A stretch of DNA of 64,000 nucleotides from positions 378,001 to 442,000 of the forward strand of contig CAJNDS010000380.1 in assembly GCA_905221605.1 (NCBI GenBank), written 5' to 3'. This DNA comes from Symbiodinium natans (taxonomy: Eukaryota; Sar; Dinophyceae; Suessiales; Symbiodiniaceae). Shown one piece after another: positions 11,721-23,410 of the stretch. The notes under the pieces are model-generated. The model did not search any database and was not told the DNA's origin. It was given only the letters and a program-made list of their open reading frames with translations. How positions within the stretch are numbered: the first letter of the stretch is position 1; each line of letters starts with the position of its first letter. A program made the position numbers and the translations under genes.

Positions 11721-12329
11721 CTGAGCCCCCTCGCCCTGTTCCACAACGGTTTATGGGGAATCCGAGTTCGCACTCCTCAACCGCTGCTTCTCTTGAGCCT
11801 CAATCCAAACAAACCTTCAACGGACTTTTCAGATTTGCGATTTTTTGTTGAGCCTCCTTGTTTGCAAGTTTTCCAGGGATCCCCCACCCTCCGCACCGAC
11901 CGTGACCCCACAAGCTTTCGGCACCGAATCGTTCTACCCCGGGACGGTCCCTTCATGACGTCGTATAGTATTTGCTAGCGAGCGCAGATGGGCTCCCAAC
12001 AGGTCTGTGGAAAATGAGGGCTGGCACCAGCGAAACAAGTCCGCCATCTTTCCTTACTCAAAGACCTTTTAACAATCAAGATAGGAACGATGTCTGTAAA
12101 AAAGCAGGTTGCACCACGCTTCCCAAGCAAAGATGACGAGATTACCCCGATAAGTACCCCGAGAGGCCAGAGGCCTGAGGGACTGAGTCCCAGTAACCCC
12201 ACCGTCATCACAAGCCACGCTGCCGTCTCTGACACATTCCTCGCTCATCCCTCCCGATCTCCCAAGTTCCCAATATCTCCTGCCTGAATGGGCACGCCAC
12301 AGGGCTGCGGGCCTCCGGTTCTCCCAAGG

Positions 12330-12870
12330 CTGGAGAGGCTTGGCCACAAGACATCTCTGCACGGCTGGGCTGCGGACACTTGTTTGGAGTCTCCTTGTGG
12401 ACCGCTGCCTGGAACTTGTCCAAGCCGGAATCAGGCTGGAGGCCCGGATACCACCTGGGCCAACTCGACATGCTGGGCATGACAACACACGCAGGGTCCC
12501 CAGATGGATATACGGTAGTGATGCAGTTCTGCTTTCTCGGCTCTCCACTCGGGATGCTCGAAGATACCTTGTGTCTTCGCCCAGTTTGCCTCGTCCCAAC
12601 ATTTCTCTCCTGCATCGCAAGGAGCAAAGTGTCTAGCGACGTGCCTTCTCCACCCAAATTGGCTCAGTGACTCGAGGCGCATGAGATGGTGACGTCTACT
12701 CGTCATGGTCTCCGGTTGCTCCTTGCTGGGCCGTGTGGCAGTTTGTGTCCGCGGACTTTGCCTCAGTACATTTCCAGGTTGAAAGCGCAATCACAGTCAA
12801 GCGCAGGATCCAGGCCTTGATCGTGGCTTCTGCCGGCGATTCCTGCAAAGGCTGGGTAATACTGGCTTGC
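12330..12870. repeat. Tandem duplication, copy B
   Basis: This is the second copy of the segment at 11160-11720, in the same orientation. Differences are mostly scattered substitutions with a few small indels. Confidence 0.85.
12367..12609 (-). CDS. Two-exon HPEWYPGL module, copy B
   Basis: Exon 1 (12609-12549, 61 nt = 2 + 19 codons + 2) encodes EKCWDEANWAKTQGIFEHP. Exon 2 (12454 to about 12367) completes Glu, then W-Y-P-G-L, then GLDKFQAAVHKETPNKCPQP. The 94-bp intron (12548-12455) is GT-AG with GTGG on both sides of the junction. Relative to copy A the protein changes are few (V/A, Y/H, D/N, R/K), so the reading frame looks conserved after duplication. Both copies may be successive exon pairs of one gene, or two tandem genes. 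Confidence 0.6.
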
Positions 12871-13304
12871 TCAACGCTGGCTTGCATGACTTGCAACTGA
12901 CCCTCCCCATGGAGTAATTCTCCTCCCCCCCCCCCCCGTTTCGCCGGCTCCGCGGCCTGACTTGCGGCACGCGCACTTGCTGCCACCTGAGAGCGGGCTC
13001 CATGTTAATGGGACTAGTTAAAAGCAGTGGCAATCAAGAAGGGCCCCTCTGCCGTACCGTGAGTTTGCCTGAGCATCTCTTCTCATCTGAGTCATTTCTT
13101 GCTATATGCAACTTTGCTCTCACGCCGCCAAGTAGACATGGATGAGGTTTTCTTTCCATTTGCCATTTCTGTTCTCGCATCGCCCTCAGAAGTAGGTGTG
13201 GCGTGATGGCTCTCAGGGCTTGTTTTGCTCGTTGCATGCATTTTCAATTCCTTAGCGGCGAGGCGGAACTCATATTGCCTTCGCAGCCGATGCATGCCCA
13301 CTGC

Positions 13305-13415
13305 CATGCTTGCCCCAGGTTCCATGCTTGTGCAGTCACAATCACTAGATTCAGGCCTTGACAGGCACAGGGGCTTCTGGCGGTGATTCCGGTGATTCCT
13401 GCAAAGGCTGGCCAG
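13305..13415. repeat. Degenerate third piece of the 11-13 kb duplication
   Basis: It shares the right-hand flank of copies A and B (GGTTCCATGCTT..., ATTCAGGCCTTGACAGG, GATTCCTGCAAAGGCTGG). No exon pair is present. Confidence 0.6.
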
Positions 13416-13763
13416 TGGTTCGAGAAACGAGCCCTGGACTAAGTTCTCTCTATACAGTGCCCCTCGCAGGCCCTTGCAGCTGACGTTCCCATCGGGTCCT
13501 CGGCTCGACGTGGCCTTGGCCCCACATTGATCACCGCCGAAATCGCCTGGCAATCTGGCAAGCGTAGGTCTTGCTCCCTAAGCCCTGAGCGACCTAGACT
13601 TAAAGGCTTAAAGGCTTCGATCTGCTTCGGCAGGTCTGACGAACTCCGTTATTCAGAGGGGTTCTGCTTCGTGTTCAGGCTCTGACATGGTGGTCACTCC
13701 CCCCAGAGCCAATGTCCGTAGTCGTCACCACGTCTTCCTGCACCAGGGTGTGAGAGGGGAATG

Positions 13764-13865
13764 CTACAGGGACGGTGGCGACACGACTGGGAGGCTGTCC
13801 TGGCTCTCTAGGTTGGCGAAGATGTTGTCCACTCCACCAAAGGATTTGGAGTTGTACCTCCAGTC
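13764..13865 (-). CDS. Possible C-terminal exon, unknown
   Basis: A minus frame ends at a stop at 13764 and reads YNSKSFGGVDNIFANLESQ. An AG near 13855 could be the acceptor. A second minus frame is also open over part of this stretch, so the call is tentative. No family is recognised. Confidence 0.3.
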   Translation of the reverse strand, partial: DWRYNSKSFGGVDNIFANLESQDSLPVVSPPSL

Positions 13866-14250
13866 GTGCAGAGGAGCCAGTGGAGTCAGCGGTGTCCACA
13901 GTCCAGCTGAGTTCAGGGGTGCAAAGCTCGAAAAGACAGACGCAGCTGTCCTTTTCGAGCCACTTGCGCGACCGTTGCGACCATAGAAGCGGGGGCTCCG
14001 CCCAAATCTACTAAAGCCTTCAAGCCATGCAAGTCCATGCATGACCCTGCGGAATTACAGCCACTGCACGTTACTGACTGTATGAAGCCCTCAAAGCGTC
14101 TTCAACATGACGTGGGATCTATGCCCGTATAAAAACCTTCAATGCGTGGAAACACACATTTATGTTACATGATACAGCATGGCATGAGCCCCATATCACT
14201 TACGTACATATCTCTGTCATGCTTAAAGGGAGGGGGAAGGAGAGGGATAA

Positions 14251-14288
14251 GGAGAGAGAGAGAGAGAGAGAGCGAGAGGGGGGGGGGA
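14251..14288. repeat. (GA)n microsatellite followed by a G tract
   Basis: GAGAGA repeats run into G10 on the plus strand. It lies in non-coding DNA. Confidence 0.9.
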
Positions 14289-14883
14289 GTATTTTCGTGC
14301 CTGTGCACGTTTGTCTGCGCAATCCGGCAACCCCCATGCGAATCTGACGAACTGTTTGTTGCCATGCAGGAATTCGAATGGAAAGAACAAATTTAAGGCC
14401 CTCCATCATGCCTTCCACCCTATTGCGCCCAACACTTACAAAATCACACACGAAGCTTTCAGCCGGGGCACACATGGTGCAGATGAGGCCACAAGGCCTG
14501 TTCTGCGTGTTCGCTAATTTGTTGAGATCTTCTTGGTCTCTCTGGGCGCGTTGAGCGTGTGACAGCTAAAGGGCTCTGTTGGCTTTGTTGAGGGACACGC
14601 GTTCGACAGCTAATGCTGGAGCTCTATTTCTAAATACAACTGTTGTACTGCCAGGATATGGTCCAACTTTCTCCGACGACCATGTGCAGTCCCGCGAAGC
14701 TCCCAGGTCTCCAATGGGAACCAAGGCTGTTGATACTTATACCTGCAAACCCGAAGGAAAAAATGGAGGTAAGAGTCGGGTACTTTCAACGAGCAACATG
14801 ACGTACTTGTCAAGAGATGCAGAGATGCAGTACGTGATGACAGTAGTGACAGTAGTTTCAAGCTGAATCTGAAAGGCGAAGGC

Positions 14884-14946
14884 CTGCAGCGTCCGGGATG
14901 CCGCGTTTGCGTTGAAGTCCCCAACAAGCACCAGCGTGTCCCCCAC
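14884..14946 (-). CDS. Exon of an EEP-superfamily protein (GDFNAN motif)
   Basis: The exon is 63 nt, 21 codons, phase 0 to 0. The acceptor is CTCCGCAG (CAG at 14947-14949) and the donor is GC (CTGCAG/GCCTTC from 14883). The peptide TLVLVGDFNANAASRTLQ carries the strand plus G-D-F-N-A-N motif of endonuclease/exonuclease/phosphatase (EEP) enzymes, whose Asp and Asn are active-site residues. The same motif occurs in LINE endonucleases, but the sharp intron boundaries favour a cellular, possibly secreted, nuclease or phosphatase. A weak candidate for a later exon (KLDHILAV) lies near 14650. Other EEP motifs were not found. Confidence 0.6.
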
Positions 14947-14949
14947 CTG

Positions 14950-16550
14950 CGGAGCTGGGATGTTATCTGAAGTTCGTCTCCGGATCCCGGAATGTTGGAT
15001 GGGAGATGCCTTTTTAGGCCTGCGAGTGGGCAACTCAACGAGAGTGGCCCGTTTGCGCCTGGAGATTCAAGTCCTGAGATCCCGCCCATTCAGACTCTGG
15101 TGAATCCCATGGAGTCGTGTGGCCTGCGCATGCTTTGCCATGACGTGCAGGATCTTGTGCGCGGTCTCCTTCGCTGTACTGGTGGGCCCGAAGCGGCCAA
15201 CATGAACATGCCTGCTATGCCAGCTTCTGATCTGCTCTGCCTGGTCTCAAGACAAAACCTGTAGCAGTCAAGAGAATGCCCTCATTCGCCATGATTTGCC
15301 CAGCAGTTGCCTTACCACCGCAGAGGCCGCCGGAATTGACCGAGAGCGGGCCGTGGTGATTCCTTTGGCATAGCTTGGCATCGCTTGGCATAGCTTGGCA
15401 TAGTTTGGCATAGCTTGGCATAGCCCTGAACATGCTTTGCAAGCAGGGCTTGGATACAAAGCCCATGGACGAGCACCAATGCCGACTCAACCGCCCTTGA
15501 CCTTTGAAACTGCATGTCAAAATTGGGTCAGCCCTGGACAACCTCAGAGTTCAAGCGCCCGTCCTGAATCAGTTGAATCAGATACACCTCATCGAGTCCT
15601 ACCGGAAAACCCCGGTGCTGGGCTGCTGCGGGCTGCCGCTCGTTGCTTACTCCGCATCCGAGCGTCACGAAGAACAACTTCCGGTTCGTGGCCTGTACCA
15701 AGGTTGACATTCTATATAGCAGTCGGATGGAAGCCAGCATGAGCTTTTGCCGGCATCATTGCTCTTTGGATTCATCAGGATATGATATGTGCGCCAGGAG
15801 TCGAGGGGACTACAATACGCCAGACCTACACAGGCCACATAGGACTCTGGTTCATTAATGCTACTCCCTAAAATCTCTGTGATTTCAAGAAAACAGCAAG
15901 TACTGCACAGCCTGCGAAATATGTTGCAGACAGACATGCTGGCGATTTCCGGCGATTTCCCCTTGTGCTCGATCGTAGCCTCTGTTTGGTGTCCTGCGAC
16001 ATGCACAGCCGCCTTGTGCTGCAGCCTGATCCATTGCGTGCCACGAGTGCCGTAATACTCCTCAGGCACAGAGACTGTCAGCTTCGTAACTTAATGAGAG
16101 TTCGTGCAAGGCTCAATTCCATGCCATCCATGCCCTCCGTCAGCGATCCGTCAGCGATCCGTCAGTCATCTCTGATGATGGTGCATCTGAGGGGCCGTTC
16201 GCATGTCTTCAGCAACGTCTGTTTCCTCAGCTTCGAGGACTACTCTACTGACGGCATCTCTTGGACGCATTGTCTTCTAGTTATGCCAGGCAAGCTGCCC
16301 CATGCTCCAGCAAAGACCTCAGCAGTAGCGACAGCAACGTGGCCCGCACCTGGCAATGCCCTTGGCTCAGTCTGAGCAACCGAGGAGTCGACCATGTAGC
16401 TTTCCGATAGGCCACGCAAATCGCGTGGTTGCCCTGGAAAGCCTCGTACTGCCTCAGCGTTGGTGCTGACAAGCATGTATAGGCCTTTACATGTAGCATA
16501 TGTCGGCCCTGCAGGCTCTGGCTTGGTGTGGCTTTCGGCATTGGCCACTG
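14950..16550. other. No gene called; one short tandem repeat
   Basis: Apart from the 10-bp tandem array at 15365-15424 nothing could be supported. Upstream exons of the EEP gene should lie here, but I could not place them. Confidence 0.4.
15365..15424. repeat. 10-bp tandem repeat, TTGGCATAGC x6
   Basis: There are six consecutive units with one or two substitutions (TTGGCATCGC, TTGGCATAGT). On the minus strand it translates as repeated Ala-Lys-Leu-Cys-Gln-type peptides, which are not genes. Confidence 0.95.
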
Positions 16551-16557
16551 GTTGGGC

Positions 16558-16690
16558 TTAGTTTGACGGGATGTCCAGCTTCTTGCTCCGTCGCAGAGAG
16601 CGCAACCCGATAGTGAACAGAGACGACCTGGCAGTGCCGAGCGGCTCTAAAAGTCCCACGGGGCCCAGTACTTTCACCGGATCCTGCCGA
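16558..16690 (-). CDS. Possible C-terminal exon, unknown
   Basis: A minus frame ends at a TAA at 16558. It reads KVLGPVGLLEPLGTARSSLF and then a basic tail with the form RSLRRSKKLD. No clear acceptor and no family. Confidence 0.3.
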
Positions 16691-16699
16691 AATGTGGTG

Positions 16700-19600
16700 G
16701 GACTGTCTGCTGCTGCTCCAGTCGTCGCAAGTGTTGGCATAACCAAAAGCCACAGCATGTCCAAAGTCCTCGCACTCCTGGAATCCCATAACCTGAGCTC
16801 GCTGCACAAGCGAGGGCAAGGATACCAAGAAAAGATGCTATCGATCCGGGCAGCTTGTCGGACCATGACAAGTTGTAACATTCTACCAGATTCTACCAGG
16901 ATCCCCAGGACTTCCGAGCTGGAGCAATCCTCGCACCTGAACTGGCTTCTTCGGCAAGGTGGCATCGTAAGGCGGCGTGTCCGTGTTCTGAATCAGGTGT
17001 CCAGCGCTGTCACCGCGCCCACCTTCTACCTAACCAACACGACAGAAAACTAGCACAACTGCTGCTACCTCTCGTAAGAAGGCGCTCAGCTGGATTCACA
17101 ACTCACAACCACTAAGGTGTCAGAACTGGCAGATGAGGTGAGTGAGTGCCACTGCGGCTTCACAGGTCTGCTCCAAAATGTGCCTTGAACAAGTGCCACC
17201 AGAAGAGGTTGTAGGACAACACCTCACCAGAAGCAGAACTAAGTCAGCAAAAAGATTGGACACGCGCAACTGAACTTGGCTTGGGATGTGTCGAGTCTTC
17301 CCCTTGCGATGGCACTCAAAGGTCTCAGCCTTGTTCTGAAGAACCATTTCTCGCCGACAATCTTCAGATCTTGAGGTTACATTCCTGCTATTTTGCACGA
17401 CCTCCCTCACACCTGAAGTTGTACTATGCTGATTGTGCTGCATGATGCAATTCTGCAACCAGGTGTAACCCTACCCAAGGTCACGAGGCCCTCGAAGCAT
17501 CACTCCTTCAGATGGCCCCAAAAGGCTGCTTCCGACATCTTGCAGCCCCAGGGCGGAAAATCCGATTCAAGCAATGTAACATTGCACACACGCACAAATA
17601 TTTACTTCTGCATTTATGTATGCATCCGTGCATGTGTGTATATATATATATTTATATTTATTTATATTTATATCTATTTATTTACTTACTTATTTATATT
17701 TATATTTATCTATTTGTACTTATACTTATACTTATATGTATATTTATATTATTATGTATATTTGTTTTTATATAATTATTTTCTATCTATATTTATGTGT
17801 ACATACACTGCATTTATATGTGTACAAACTGCCAACCTGATCAATGACTTTCACACATCCTCTTCATCCCGGGCCCTGATATGCCCAAGGCCCTGGGCAC
17901 CTTGATTTGGAGGCTGCCACCCGCTGCCGCAGGCTTCCAGAGCGTTGGGGCGGGGATGTCTGTGCATCCACCCTGAGTGCTGGGAGCACAACACGCAGTA
18001 CCCTACAGATCCCTAGCTGGATTTTCTATCCCTAGCTGGATTTTCTAAGGACTTCAACGGAAATCAGCATCAGTTAAGTTGACTGTTGTTTTACTGTGCG
18101 GGTAGGGTGCTCACAGCACTGCAGAGGCAAGACTACGCTTGCGGGCTGTGAGTGATTCTCTTCACGTTCACGGAAGTCGTTTAACTTCACGAAGGAGAAG
18201 TTGGGGAGAGTCATAAACAGAATGGGAAGGCACTCAAAATGTCAAGCTGCCAATTCTTTGCATCCAAGACTTAGCCTATTAATTATCCGCCAGGATGCAG
18301 GCGCGGGAACATTGCAGGGCCGAGGGCACTTCGGGTGCCTGGGACGACAGGATCGGCCCCGCAAGTCAAGTTGGCCGGGCTATTCAGGACCCTTTGGCTG
18401 CTTGGGGGTCCAGAGTGGGGTTCCGCAATTAAGTCAAATCGTCCGGGTGTCGTAAGAAAATTCCGTGTGGCGCGGCTTTAAAATCAATTGGTGGGCCTCG
18501 CTGCCCCTTTAAACTCATTGAAAACCATATAAAGCCCGTGGACCGTGTAACGAGAGCAAAACCAAGCTTCGACTGTTCGGGAGGGGCGGAACACGCTGTC
18601 ACATTGACATGACTTTCTGGGCAAAGGTGTGTAAAGCATGGAATCTGGACTTACAGTGCTAGACAGTCTGGACCTTCACCGCACATTCGTCACGGCCCCT
18701 CCCAATGTGGCGTCACTGGCATAATACCCTTTTTGCAGGGACCCCCGATGTTGCCACGGCCCCCCCCCCCCCCCCGCCCCGCCGGGGGTGGAGGGTGTCG
18801 GGTGGCGAGGGGCCGGCGAGTTGACTATGGACCGTATCTATGAACCCTCTGAAAACAATCTTGCGTGCCGGGTCGGGTCGAGGCAGTGGACGCAAAGCGA
18901 CTAAAATGACGATTGGATCAATGCTGCTTGCTGCTGTGGCACGTGGTGTTGTACGATTTGAACTGCCACTCAGACAAAGGGGAGTCCTCTGTCATCCCCG
19001 GATACCAATCCGGATGCTGCGGCATGCCGACATTCTTGCCCCACATGATGGCCTGTCTTCAGACGAGCCAATTCGCATCAGAAGCAGAGGGACAGAGGCA
19101 ACTGACCCAATCTACACGAACACAAGTCAAGCCTCTAAAGCTGGCACAGCGCGTGCTCACTGGAGCACTTCCAAGAAGCAAATCCCGTACATTTTCTTAC
19201 ACTTCCCTCTCCGGCAGTGCCAACAGGTTCGTCTTGCTGACCAAGCCACCTCCCAGCATGCACCACCCTCTCCTCAGCTATCGCATGCATGTACATCAGT
19301 ACATCGCAGAAACCGAAAGGCGACAACCTGAATGCAACAGCTTGAGCTCAAAGAGACATAGCATCAATAGAAGGCAATTCTTTGTTTTATGATAAAGCCG
19401 CGTGCAAGCGAAGGTCCTGGCTGGACGTCATGGCATCCTGTGTCCACAGCCACCGCCTCCTTGCAATCAGAAACCACTGACCAACAGGTGGCCGCACATG
19501 GCCCCGTCATGGCAAGACAGCAAGCACTCAGATGCCAGGCCTCGCTGCGCTTCGCGCTGCGGAGATGGAGGGCCGAGAGGGCGCAGCCTTCGTTCGTGCA

Positions 19601-20190
19601 TTCGTCGTCTGCCTGGGCTCTGCGGCTAGGGATGCAAGCGTAGGGAGTGCCGCAACACAGCGAGTACACCAGCACTGCACCCCTCAGCTCGGATGCGCAC
19701 GGCTAGCTCGCTCAGCTGCGCTCGCGCAGCGCCCAAGGCGGCGAAAGCCAAGAGTCGCAACGGCATTGCCGAAGTGTACTGGAGCCCTTTAAGGTTCCGT
19801 CAAAAGACAGCGCTTTCACATCAGCTAAGAGAAAAAGGACGTATTCTGCTCGAGCCCGTGCGTCAGGTCGTCAGATGTCGCAATGTCGGCTGGGTGGCGT
19901 GTGAGTACAGAGGAACCTACACCAGTGCAAAGCTTACCAAAAGTTCATGCAGAATTACAACAAACAGTCTGCAAAACACTAAACCACGGCTCTGAAACCT
20001 GAAGCCTTCAGCCCAGCAAGAGTCCGAGCAGAAATTCAGACAAGTCCTGAAGCCTGGCTCCAAAACAGTTCCAACGTGACCGGCAGAGAGTACACTAGCA
20101 TTTCTACAAATGGTCACAGCATGGAACCCAAAGTAGCAGTACTCAACATCCTGCAAGACCTAGGATCCTGTATCCTCTGTGTATCCTCCA
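16700..20190. other. No gene called; AT-rich tract and small repeats
   Basis: This is a long stretch without supported exons. It contains the AT-rich island at 17638-17800, a 19-bp direct duplication (18011-18048, CCCTAGCTGGATTTTCTAT twice) and a C tract at 18760-18775. Plus-strand frames at 18.8-19.4 kb lack motifs. Confidence 0.45.
17638..17800. repeat. AT-rich simple-sequence island
   Basis: It is TATATTTATATTTAT-type sequence, strongly AT-rich against a background near half GC. Tyr/Ile/Phe-rich frames here are artefacts. Confidence 0.9.
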
Positions 20191-20199
20191 GGATCTGCC

Positions 20200-20310
20200 T
20201 CCAGGATCTGCCGGGGCTGGGTGGCGGGGCCCAGAGGAGCGATGAGTGCCGCATCGATCTGGGCCGCCATGTGGGTCAAAGTAGTGACGGTCAATGGCAG
20301 TCCCCCCCGG
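20200..20310 (-). CDS. Possible exon, unknown
   Basis: The minus peptide LTHMAAQIDAALIAPLGPA has coding character. Its boundaries and family are unknown. It lies just downstream of the CWC fragment at 20.66 kb in transcription order, so it might belong to the same gene. Confidence 0.3.
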
Positions 20311-20604
20311 CCTTCTAGAATTGATTGCCGGATGCTTCTAGCCGGAAAGCTGGGGCTCCTGCCACGAAGTCCTCTCCGCGGCCGCCTCAGCCATCCATAG
20401 CTCGGACTTGAGTCTTGCACACTGACATCCAATGTCCTGCTCGAGCTTTCCGAAAGAGAAGGATAGGTCACATGCGAGGTGCTCATCACTTCACAGGCGA
20501 CTGCTTCTGAACAATTTTCCTAGCAGACCTCACTGTCCATAGGCGTGGAATCAAATCTGCAGATTCGAGCAAGTCCTGCCCACTTCGTTCTCCGAACCCC
20601 CGAA

Positions 20605-20686
20605 ACCGTCACAGAAAAGATCCAAGGCTGCGACATCCTTCCGTGTCGCCACACCAGCAGATGCGCAGGGGGTGACTTGCACGAAC
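20605..20686 (-). pseudogene. CWC-type cysteine module, apparently frameshifted
   Basis: After an acceptor CTGCCAG (AG at 20687-20688) the frame reads VRASHPLRICWCGDTEGCRS. The module at 40.4 kb has YKVCWCGGDGDC and then hydrophobic strands. Here the expected strand (FSVTVSG) is present, but in the next frame, so one base is gained or lost between about 20615 and 20640. Alternatives are a very short intron, an exon end, or a sequencing error. Confidence 0.4.
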
Positions 20687-21260
20687 CTGGCAGACCGCAA
20701 CGGACCAGCGGACTGGAAGAGGAGGAAGGGTAGCTTTCGAAGATGTTCGAAGAGGATTTGGGGATTCTAAGCATGCTATCTCAAGTTTTAGGGCTGCCTG
20801 CTCCCCGCACTGAGGGCTTCCTGAGGGAGCGGAAGAGTTCCAGGTACAAGCGATGGACAATCGACCACAAAACCGGTGTCAGAGCCACCTTGACATTGGT
20901 CCAGGTCACTGAATCTGCAGTGATGCGGTTCGGCGCGCGGTAGGGCCTTGGGTGCTCAACTCATTGCAGTCCCTGGCACGGGGCCGGGGGGTCTTGGCAA
21001 TTGGTAGTCGTTCGGAAGCCCCTTACAGAATTATTCAGATGTTGCGTGAAACGTTTCTAGAAGGAACGAAGCACAGGTCCGTGCTGTTGACTCACATAGC
21101 ATGCCAAGATCTGGGCACTGCATCCATTTGCTCATCTTCGATGGCATTGCTGAAGGCCTTTCGGCTTCGTCAGATTCATGGTGCATGCTGCTACTACTAA
21201 ACTGCTAAGAATAAACAAGACTAGCAACGCACCCTGTATGAATGTCGTTTTTGTTCTTCG

Positions 21261-21273
21261 CTCTCTATCTCTG

Positions 21274-21306
<33 letters not shown>

Positions 21307-21336
21307 TTCTCTCCTCTCGCTCTCGCTCTTTCTCTG
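21261..21336. repeat. (CT)n microsatellite
   Basis: A CTCTCT run with a few interruptions. Ser/Leu-rich or Arg/Glu-rich frames on the two strands are artefacts. Confidence 0.95.
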
Positions 21337-21583
21337 CGAGCAAAGAGTCCGAGGGGGTCGCACCGAAGCGCGCTCGAGTCCCAGGATTCCCACGCGTTCG
21401 TGGGCGGTAGCAATGAAGCAGCACGTATGGCTTCTGATGTTGTTATTGCATACTCCTCCCCCTTACGACGAAACCAGCGTAGACAGGACGAGTCTACATG
21501 GGCACTGTGGGTTTGCACAGGTATGCTGGTGAAAGTAGGAGTACTGGGCTCGGCCCACAAACAGAACTAGAAGTCTCTCTTCC

Positions 21584-21649
21584 TCTTCTTCTTCTTCTTC
21601 TTCTTCTTCTTCTTCTTCTTCTTCTTCTTCTTCTTCTTCTTCTTCTTCT
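21584..21649. repeat. (TTC)n microsatellite, about 22 units
   Basis: A pure CTT/TTC run that translates as poly-Lys or poly-Arg on the minus strand. Confidence 0.97.
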
Positions 21650-21695
21650 GCAGGGCATTTGGGGCCCCGGGTAACCCCTCGCGCCTAGGCACGCA

Positions 21696-21720
21696 GTCTC
21701 TCTCTCTCTCTCTCTCTCTC
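21696..21720. repeat. (TC)n microsatellite
   Basis: A pure TC run. Another similar run lies at 21998-22034. Confidence 0.95.
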
Positions 21721-22485
21721 TTTTCTTTCTTTGTTTCTTGGGGCTTGGGGGCGAACCCCCGGGCGTGGACGGGAGCTCCACTTTCTTCCCCCGCACGCTC
21801 AAGTTTGTCCCCCCGTACACCCCCCATCACCCCCATCAGCCAGTGGAGCCCCCGCCCGAGTACCTTAGAGAAGCGTCTTTGCGCACAAAATCAAACAGGC
21901 GGGTTGCGAGGTGAAAACGTGCATTGCTGTCCCTCACTTGCTTGCTTGCTTGCAGCGCGCTTAACCCCTCGAGAGGGGTCGCCCCAAGGGGCACTGTCCC
22001 TCTCTCTCTCTCTTTCTCTGACTCTCTCCCTCCCTCCTTCTGGAGAAACTGGCAGTGCTGAAAGGTTAACGATCGAAAGAACTGAAAGAAGACCTTGCGT
22101 AACAATCCAAGCCTGGCCTGAGCCTCGGGGCTGCCACACTGCACAGTCCCGGCGTCTACAAGCCGAATGCGATCGCTGGAGCCTGGCAATCTCGTGCAAT
22201 AATTTCTTGCCACAGAAGGAGGCCCCGAGGCATTTTCAGCTTAGTGGCTGAAGCCAGCCATTTGGCCACCCTTGACCGTGATCTCCTGTCAAGATTTCGG
22301 ATGTTCGAGGGCAGAGCTGAGAGATAAGGCCAAATAGACACATCAATTTAACTATACATATAAGCCATAACCATGCTACCCCCCCCATTGACTTATGTGT
22401 TTTTGAAGGTGGATTCCTCGCATGTCGGCAAATGTGAAGCAAGGGAAACCCTATCGATGACTTGGCAAGCGGACCCCGCAAGACA

Positions 22486-22785
22486 GGGGGGAGGGGGGGA
22501 GGGGGGGGATGGGGGAGGGGGGAGGGGGGGGGGGAGGGGGGGGGGAGGGGGGGGAGGGGGGGGATGGGGGGGGGGGGGGGAGGAGGGGGGGGGCGGGGGG
22601 GGGAGGGGGGGGGAGGGGGGGGGGAGGGGGGGGGCTGGGGGGGGGAGGGGGGGGAGGGGGGGGGAGGGAGGGGGAGGGGGGGGAGGGGGGGGGGGGGAGG
22701 GGGAGGGGGGGGGGGGGGGGGGGGGGGGAGGGGGGGGAGGGGGGGAGGGGGGGGGAGGGGGGGGGGAGGGGGGGGGAGGGGGGGG
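22486..22785. repeat. 300-bp G-tract array (G6-9 A)n
   Basis: Runs of 5 to more than 15 G are broken by single A (rarely T or C) on the plus strand. The long poly-Pro and poly-Gly frames across it are artefacts. The stretch could form many G-quadruplexes. It separates the repeat-rich 17-22 kb zone from the phosphatase gene. Confidence 0.97.
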
Positions 22786-23202
22786 CTGTGTATGTAGATA
22801 GTCTGTGCTCTGCACGTATCTTGTTGCAGCCCACTTGATGCTCCTCCCGTAGGTACTACAAACATCGTTTACTTGAGGACAATTATCCATTTTTATTTTA
22901 ACTCTTCATTTGTATGTGCGTGTGTACGTGAATACTTTTTAAGCTTTATAGACACTGTATGCAGCACGCAAGTAAGTGTTGTACGAAGCTGAGCGCCAGA
23001 GACATGCCTTAAGGGCGTTTTGCACACAGAGCCTCTGTCCCTTGCGCAGATACAACCTCGATTTAGATTCTCAACAATGGCTCAGTTTGTGGCTACTTCT
23101 GGCACCGCTAGTCGTGCGCTCCCTCTTCTTCTGAGTGGCCTGGGGATCTCAATCTTTCTTTCTTGGGCATAGGTTAGTTACCCCGGGCATAACTGCAATC
23201 TA

Positions 23203-23410
23203 CTACATTGCGGGCTGCTGAATAGGATTCCGTGGTGTAGTGTAGCTTTGCCGTATGGCGTTGTCGGCAGCCCAAGCATGCAAACGATATGAAACAAAAG
23301 GCTTCATAAAAGCCTTCCAAAGAGACGTCAACCCATTCCAAACCACACGGGCGTCCTCATAGCTGCCGATGCGGATGTTGCCGAAGTACTGGATTGGGCC
23401 TCTGCGCATA
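23203..23410 (-). CDS. Possible terminal exon, unknown
   Basis: A minus frame runs to a TAG/TAA-type stop at 23203 and reads GPIQYFGNIRIGSYEDARVV and WNGLTSLWKAFMKPF. An acceptor ATATGCGCAG lies near 23405. A different frame just upstream (DFRVEAARVNIRG) sits between a CAG and an AG/GC and may be the preceding exon, but the phases do not join cleanly. It lies 0.7 kb past the phosphatase stop, so it is probably the end of the next gene. No family is recognised. Confidence 0.35.

Noticed and set aside
14737-15033. LINE retrotransposon endonuclease from the GDFNAN motif
   Set aside because: The motif lies in an exact 21-codon exon with splice signals at both ends, and no reverse transcriptase motif was seen near it. 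A cellular EEP protein is more likely.
15365-15424. CRISPR-like array
   Set aside because: Units are 10 bp, directly adjacent and without spacers; a simple tandem repeat.
17512-17905. Tyr/Ile-rich plus-strand frames resembling a membrane protein
   Set aside because: They are translation of the AT-rich simple-sequence island.
22236-22890. Long poly-Pro and poly-Gly open frames on both strands
   Set aside because: They are translations of the G-tract array and have no other content.
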